DNA from: Eubacterium sp.
GTDB taxonomy: Bacteria; Bacillota; Clostridia; Lachnospirales; Lachnospiraceae
Assembly: GCA_024684035.1 (NCBI GenBank)
Contig: JAIKXQ010000095.1
Coordinates: forward strand, 1-45,478
Direction of reading: 5' to 3'
Length of the DNA stretch: 45,478 nucleotides
Under the pieces are notes generated by a model. It had not been told where the DNA came from, did no database searches, and saw nothing but the letters and a program-made list of their open reading frames with translations. Both the position numbers and the translations under genes were made by a program. Shown here piece by piece: positions 43,213 through 45,478 of the stretch (positions are counted from its first letter, which is position 1; every line of letters begins with the position of its first letter).

Positions 43213-44403
43213 ATGACAAACGAAAATGGAAGATTTGGAGAATTTGGCGGACAGTACGTTCCGGAGACGTTGATGAACGAGCTGTTTCGCCTGGAAAAAG
43301 CATATGAGCATTACAAAAACGATCCGGAGTTTGTAAGAGAACTGGACGACCTGATGAAAAACTACGCCGGCCGTCCGTCCAGACTGTACTATGCCGAGAA
43401 GATGACGAAGGATCTCGGCGGAGCAAAGATTTATCTGAAAAGAGAGGATCTGAATCACACAGGTGCCCATAAGATTAACAACTGTCTCGGACAGGTGCTG
43501 CTGGCAAAAAAAATGGGAAAGACCCGCGTGATCGCAGAGACCGGTGCAGGTCAGCACGGCGTGGCGACTGCCACGATTTGCGCGCTGCTCGGCATGGAGT
43601 GCGAGATCTTCATGGGAGAGATTGACTGCCAGAGACAGAAGCTGAATGTGTACAGAATGGAGCTGCTCGGAGCAAAGGTGCATCATGTGAAATCCGGCTC
43701 TCAGGTGCTCAAGGATGCGGTTAACGAGGCGATGCGCGAGTGGGTCAGCCGCGTGGATGACACCCACTATGTGCTCGGTTCCGTCATGGGACCTCACCCG
43801 TTCCCGACAATTGTCCGTGACTTCCAGGCTGTAATTTCCAAAGAAGCCAGAGAACAGATTCTTGAATTGGAAGGCAGACTGCCGGATGCGGTTCTGGCCT
43901 GCGTCGGCGGCGGCTCCAATGCCATCGGTGCGTTCTATAATTTTGTGCCGGATGAAGGAGTGAAACTGATCGGTTGTGAGGCTGCCGGCCGTGGCGTGAA
44001 CACGGGGCAGACTGCGGCGACTATTGCCACCGGAAAGATGGGCGTCTTCCATGGTATGAAATCTCTGTTCTGCCAGAATGAGTACGGTCAGATCGACGAG
44101 GTATATTCGATTTCCGCGGGACTGGATTACCCGGGTATCGGACCGGAGCATGCATATCTTCATTCCATCGGCAGGGCGGAGTATGTGTCTGTTACCGATG
44201 ATGAGGCTGTAGAGGCCTTCGAGTATCTCTCCAGAACGGAAGGTATCATCCCGGCCATTGAGAGTTCCCATGCGATCGCGCATGCGAGAAAACTCGCGCC
44301 GCAGATGAGCAGTGATGAGATCATGATCGTATGCGTCTCCGGACGAGGCGACAAGGATGTGGCGGCAATCGCGAAGTACCGTGGTATTGACGTCGAAGAG
44401 TAA
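43213..44403 (+). CDS. trpB: Tryptophan synthase beta chain
   Basis: A 396-residue TrpB1-type beta subunit, which condenses indole with serine using PLP. Lys87 in HTGAHKIN is the PLP lysine, at the same number as in Salmonella; the catalytic Glu is in ETGAGQHG, and GGGSNAIG binds the cofactor phosphate. The start is ATG 43213 behind AGAGGAA; the frame extends upstream into the trpF end but that part is not homologous. trpA follows after 29 bp, and the two chains form the alpha-2-beta-2 complex. Confidence 0.97.
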   Translation: MTNENGRFGEFGGQYVPETLMNELFRLEKAYEHYKNDPEFVRELDDLMKNYAGRPSRLYYAEKMTKDLGGAKIYLKREDLNHTGAHKINNCLGQVLLAKKMGKTRVIAETGAGQHGVATATICALLGMECEIFMGEIDCQRQKLNVYRMELLGAKVHHVKSGSQVLKDAVNEAMREWVSRVDDTHYVLGSVMGPHPFPTIVRDFQAVISKEAREQILELEGRLPDAVLACVGGGSNAIGAFYNFVPDEGVKLIGCEAAGRGVNTGQTAATIATGKMGVFHGMKSLFCQNEYGQIDEVYSISAGLDYPGIGPEHAYLHSIGRAEYVSVTDDEAVEAFEYLSRTEGIIPAIESSHAIAHARKLAPQMSSDEIMIVCVSGRGDKDVAAIAKYRGIDVEE

Positions 44404-44432
44404 CAGGAGTTCGAAAGAGAAGGAGACTGGTC

Positions 44433-45209
44433 ATGAGCGTAAAGAAAATCGCAGACGCGTTTAAAAACGGAAAAGCATTCATCCCATTTATCACCGCAGG
44501 TGATCCTGGGATCGAGTATACAAAGAAATTCATTCTGGATATGGAAAAAGCAGGTGCTGATCTGATTGAGATCGGAATCCCGTTCTCCGATCCGATCGCG
44601 GAGGGAATCGTGATTCAGGAGGCAGACATCCGGGCTCTTCAGGCAGGAACGACGACGGATGATGTTTTTTCCATGGTGGAGGATCTTCGGAAAGAGACGG
44701 ACATGCCGCTGGTATTTATGACATATCTCAACATTGTTTATCACTACGGCTATGAGCGTTTTTTTTCCAGATGCGAGAGCGTCGGCATCAGCGGAATCAT
44801 CATTCCGGATATGCCCTTTGAGGAGAAGGATGAGTGCGTGAACATCGCCGCATCTCATGGCGTGGAGGTGATCTCCATGATCGCCCCGACATCGGAAGAG
44901 AGAATTCGTATGATCTCCTCCGAGGCCAAAGGATTTATATATGTAGTTTCTTCCCTTGGTGTCACCGGCGTCCGCTCCGAGATCAAGACGGATCTGGAGT
45001 CGATTCTCGCGGCAGTGAAAAACGCGACAGATACACCGGCGGCTATCGGTTTTGGAATCAACACACCGGAGCAGGCAAAAAAAATGGCGTCCTATGCAGA
45101 CGGTGTCATTGTCGGATCCGCAATCGTTAAGATTGTTGCAAAATACGGGAAGGATGCGGCGCCGCATATCACCGAGTACGTGAAGAGTATGAAAGATGCC
45201 ATCCGCTGA
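44433..45209 (+). CDS. trpA: Tryptophan synthase alpha chain
   Basis: A 258-residue TIM-barrel alpha subunit, which cleaves indole-glycerol phosphate and channels indole to TrpB. Glu46 in IEIGIPFSDP matches the catalytic Glu49 of Salmonella. The position of the second catalytic acid, Asp60 in Salmonella (DPLADGP), is Glu57 here (DPIAEGI), and the following Pro is Ile. Phosphate-site motifs GFGINTPEQ and GSAIVK are normal. AGAAGGAGAC precedes the ATG. It is the last gene of the operon; a palindromic repeat begins about 20 bp after the stop. Confidence 0.96.
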   Translation: MSVKKIADAFKNGKAFIPFITAGDPGIEYTKKFILDMEKAGADLIEIGIPFSDPIAEGIVIQEADIRALQAGTTTDDVFSMVEDLRKETDMPLVFMTYLNIVYHYGYERFFSRCESVGISGIIIPDMPFEEKDECVNIAASHGVEVISMIAPTSEERIRMISSEAKGFIYVVSSLGVTGVRSEIKTDLESILAAVKNATDTPAAIGFGINTPEQAKKMASYADGVIVGSAIVKIVAKYGKDAAPHITEYVKSMKDAIR

Positions 45210-45230
45210 AAGGAAAAAACACAGATTGTG

Positions 45231-45408
45231 AGCGCTCCGTTTACATGCAGGGCTCATAGATGAGCAGACCGCAGACGCGTTTCTGCTCGTGCGTCAAAGT
45301 CCGGCTGCGCTCTCCTCATAATCGAGGGGAGTGTAGTCGGACTTTGTTCTGTTATAAGAAATTCTTCCGGAATTTCCATAACACAACACGCTTCGCCGGG
45401 ATGCGTGG
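45231..45408 (+). repeat. Mosaic palindromic intergenic repeat, copy D
   Basis: A diverged relative of copies B and C after trpA. Shared modules are GCGCTCCG, AAAGTCCGGCTGCGCTC, an AGTCGGACTTTGTTC block, TATAAGAAAT/ATTTCCATAA arms and CGCTTCGCCGGGATGCG. It is more decayed than the other copies. The last 70 bp of the window after it show a GTGCTAAACT that could be a -10 for a gene beyond the edge, but this is weak. Confidence 0.75.
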
Positions 45409-45478
45409 GTTTACCGTTTGGATTTTTTGTGCTAAACTTACGGCGACTGTCAACTGCCCGTTTTGGGGGAAACGGAAT

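Overview
The window reads as a chromosomal segment of a moderately GC-rich Clostridia bacterium, most likely family Lachnospiraceae. Supporting signs are a Gram-positive type PolC replicase, a T-box leader on the trp operon, the CdaA/CdaR cyclic-di-AMP pair, and a pair of large proteins that I assign from memory to the DUF5717 and DUF5716 families, which I know mainly from Lachnospiraceae. No rRNA, tRNA, CRISPR array or prophage is visible.

Layout: (1) 1-800, the 3' end of an IS200/IS605-type element with TnpB, a probable omega-RNA and a right-end hairpin. (2) 969-3696, pckA and the convergent holA, separated by one hairpin that can terminate both. (3) 3885-13943, a co-directional run lepA-hemW-uvrA-mreB-like-recD2-comFC from a clear promoter. 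(4) 13951-15829, two coupled membrane proteins, the first with a very acidic tail. (5) 16016-18510, cdaA-cdaR-HPr ending in a terminator. (6) 18583-23924, htrA, an orphan clpX, mscL with a zinc ribbon, and thyA. (7) 24280-30667, folA-ispG and polC. (8) 31029-32135 (minus), a CobD/HisC-like aminotransferase. (9) 32199-37994, a three-gene operon of unknown function. (10) 38121-45209, the complete trp operon trpEGDCFBA behind a tryptophan T-box.

Between the housekeeping blocks lie GC-rich mosaic palindromic repeats (15875, 20488, 23995 and 45231) and an unrelated nested inverted-repeat element (30777-30979). Two repeat copies share 87 bp with a single mismatch and end in a perfect 20-bp palindrome plus a T-run, so they could act as portable terminators.

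The best candidate for an undescribed system is the operon at 32365-37994. Its middle gene looks like a shortened, degenerate Hsp70 with a substrate-binding-like beta domain but no intact phosphate-binding loops. It is translationally coupled to a 1201-residue protein with apparent beta-domains and helical repeats, and is followed by a small helical-repeat protein. The trp operon is ordinary in content and its leader is internally consistent: specifier UGG, acceptor-pairing UGGC matching a tRNA-Trp GCCA end, and a 19-bp terminator competing with a readable antiterminator.
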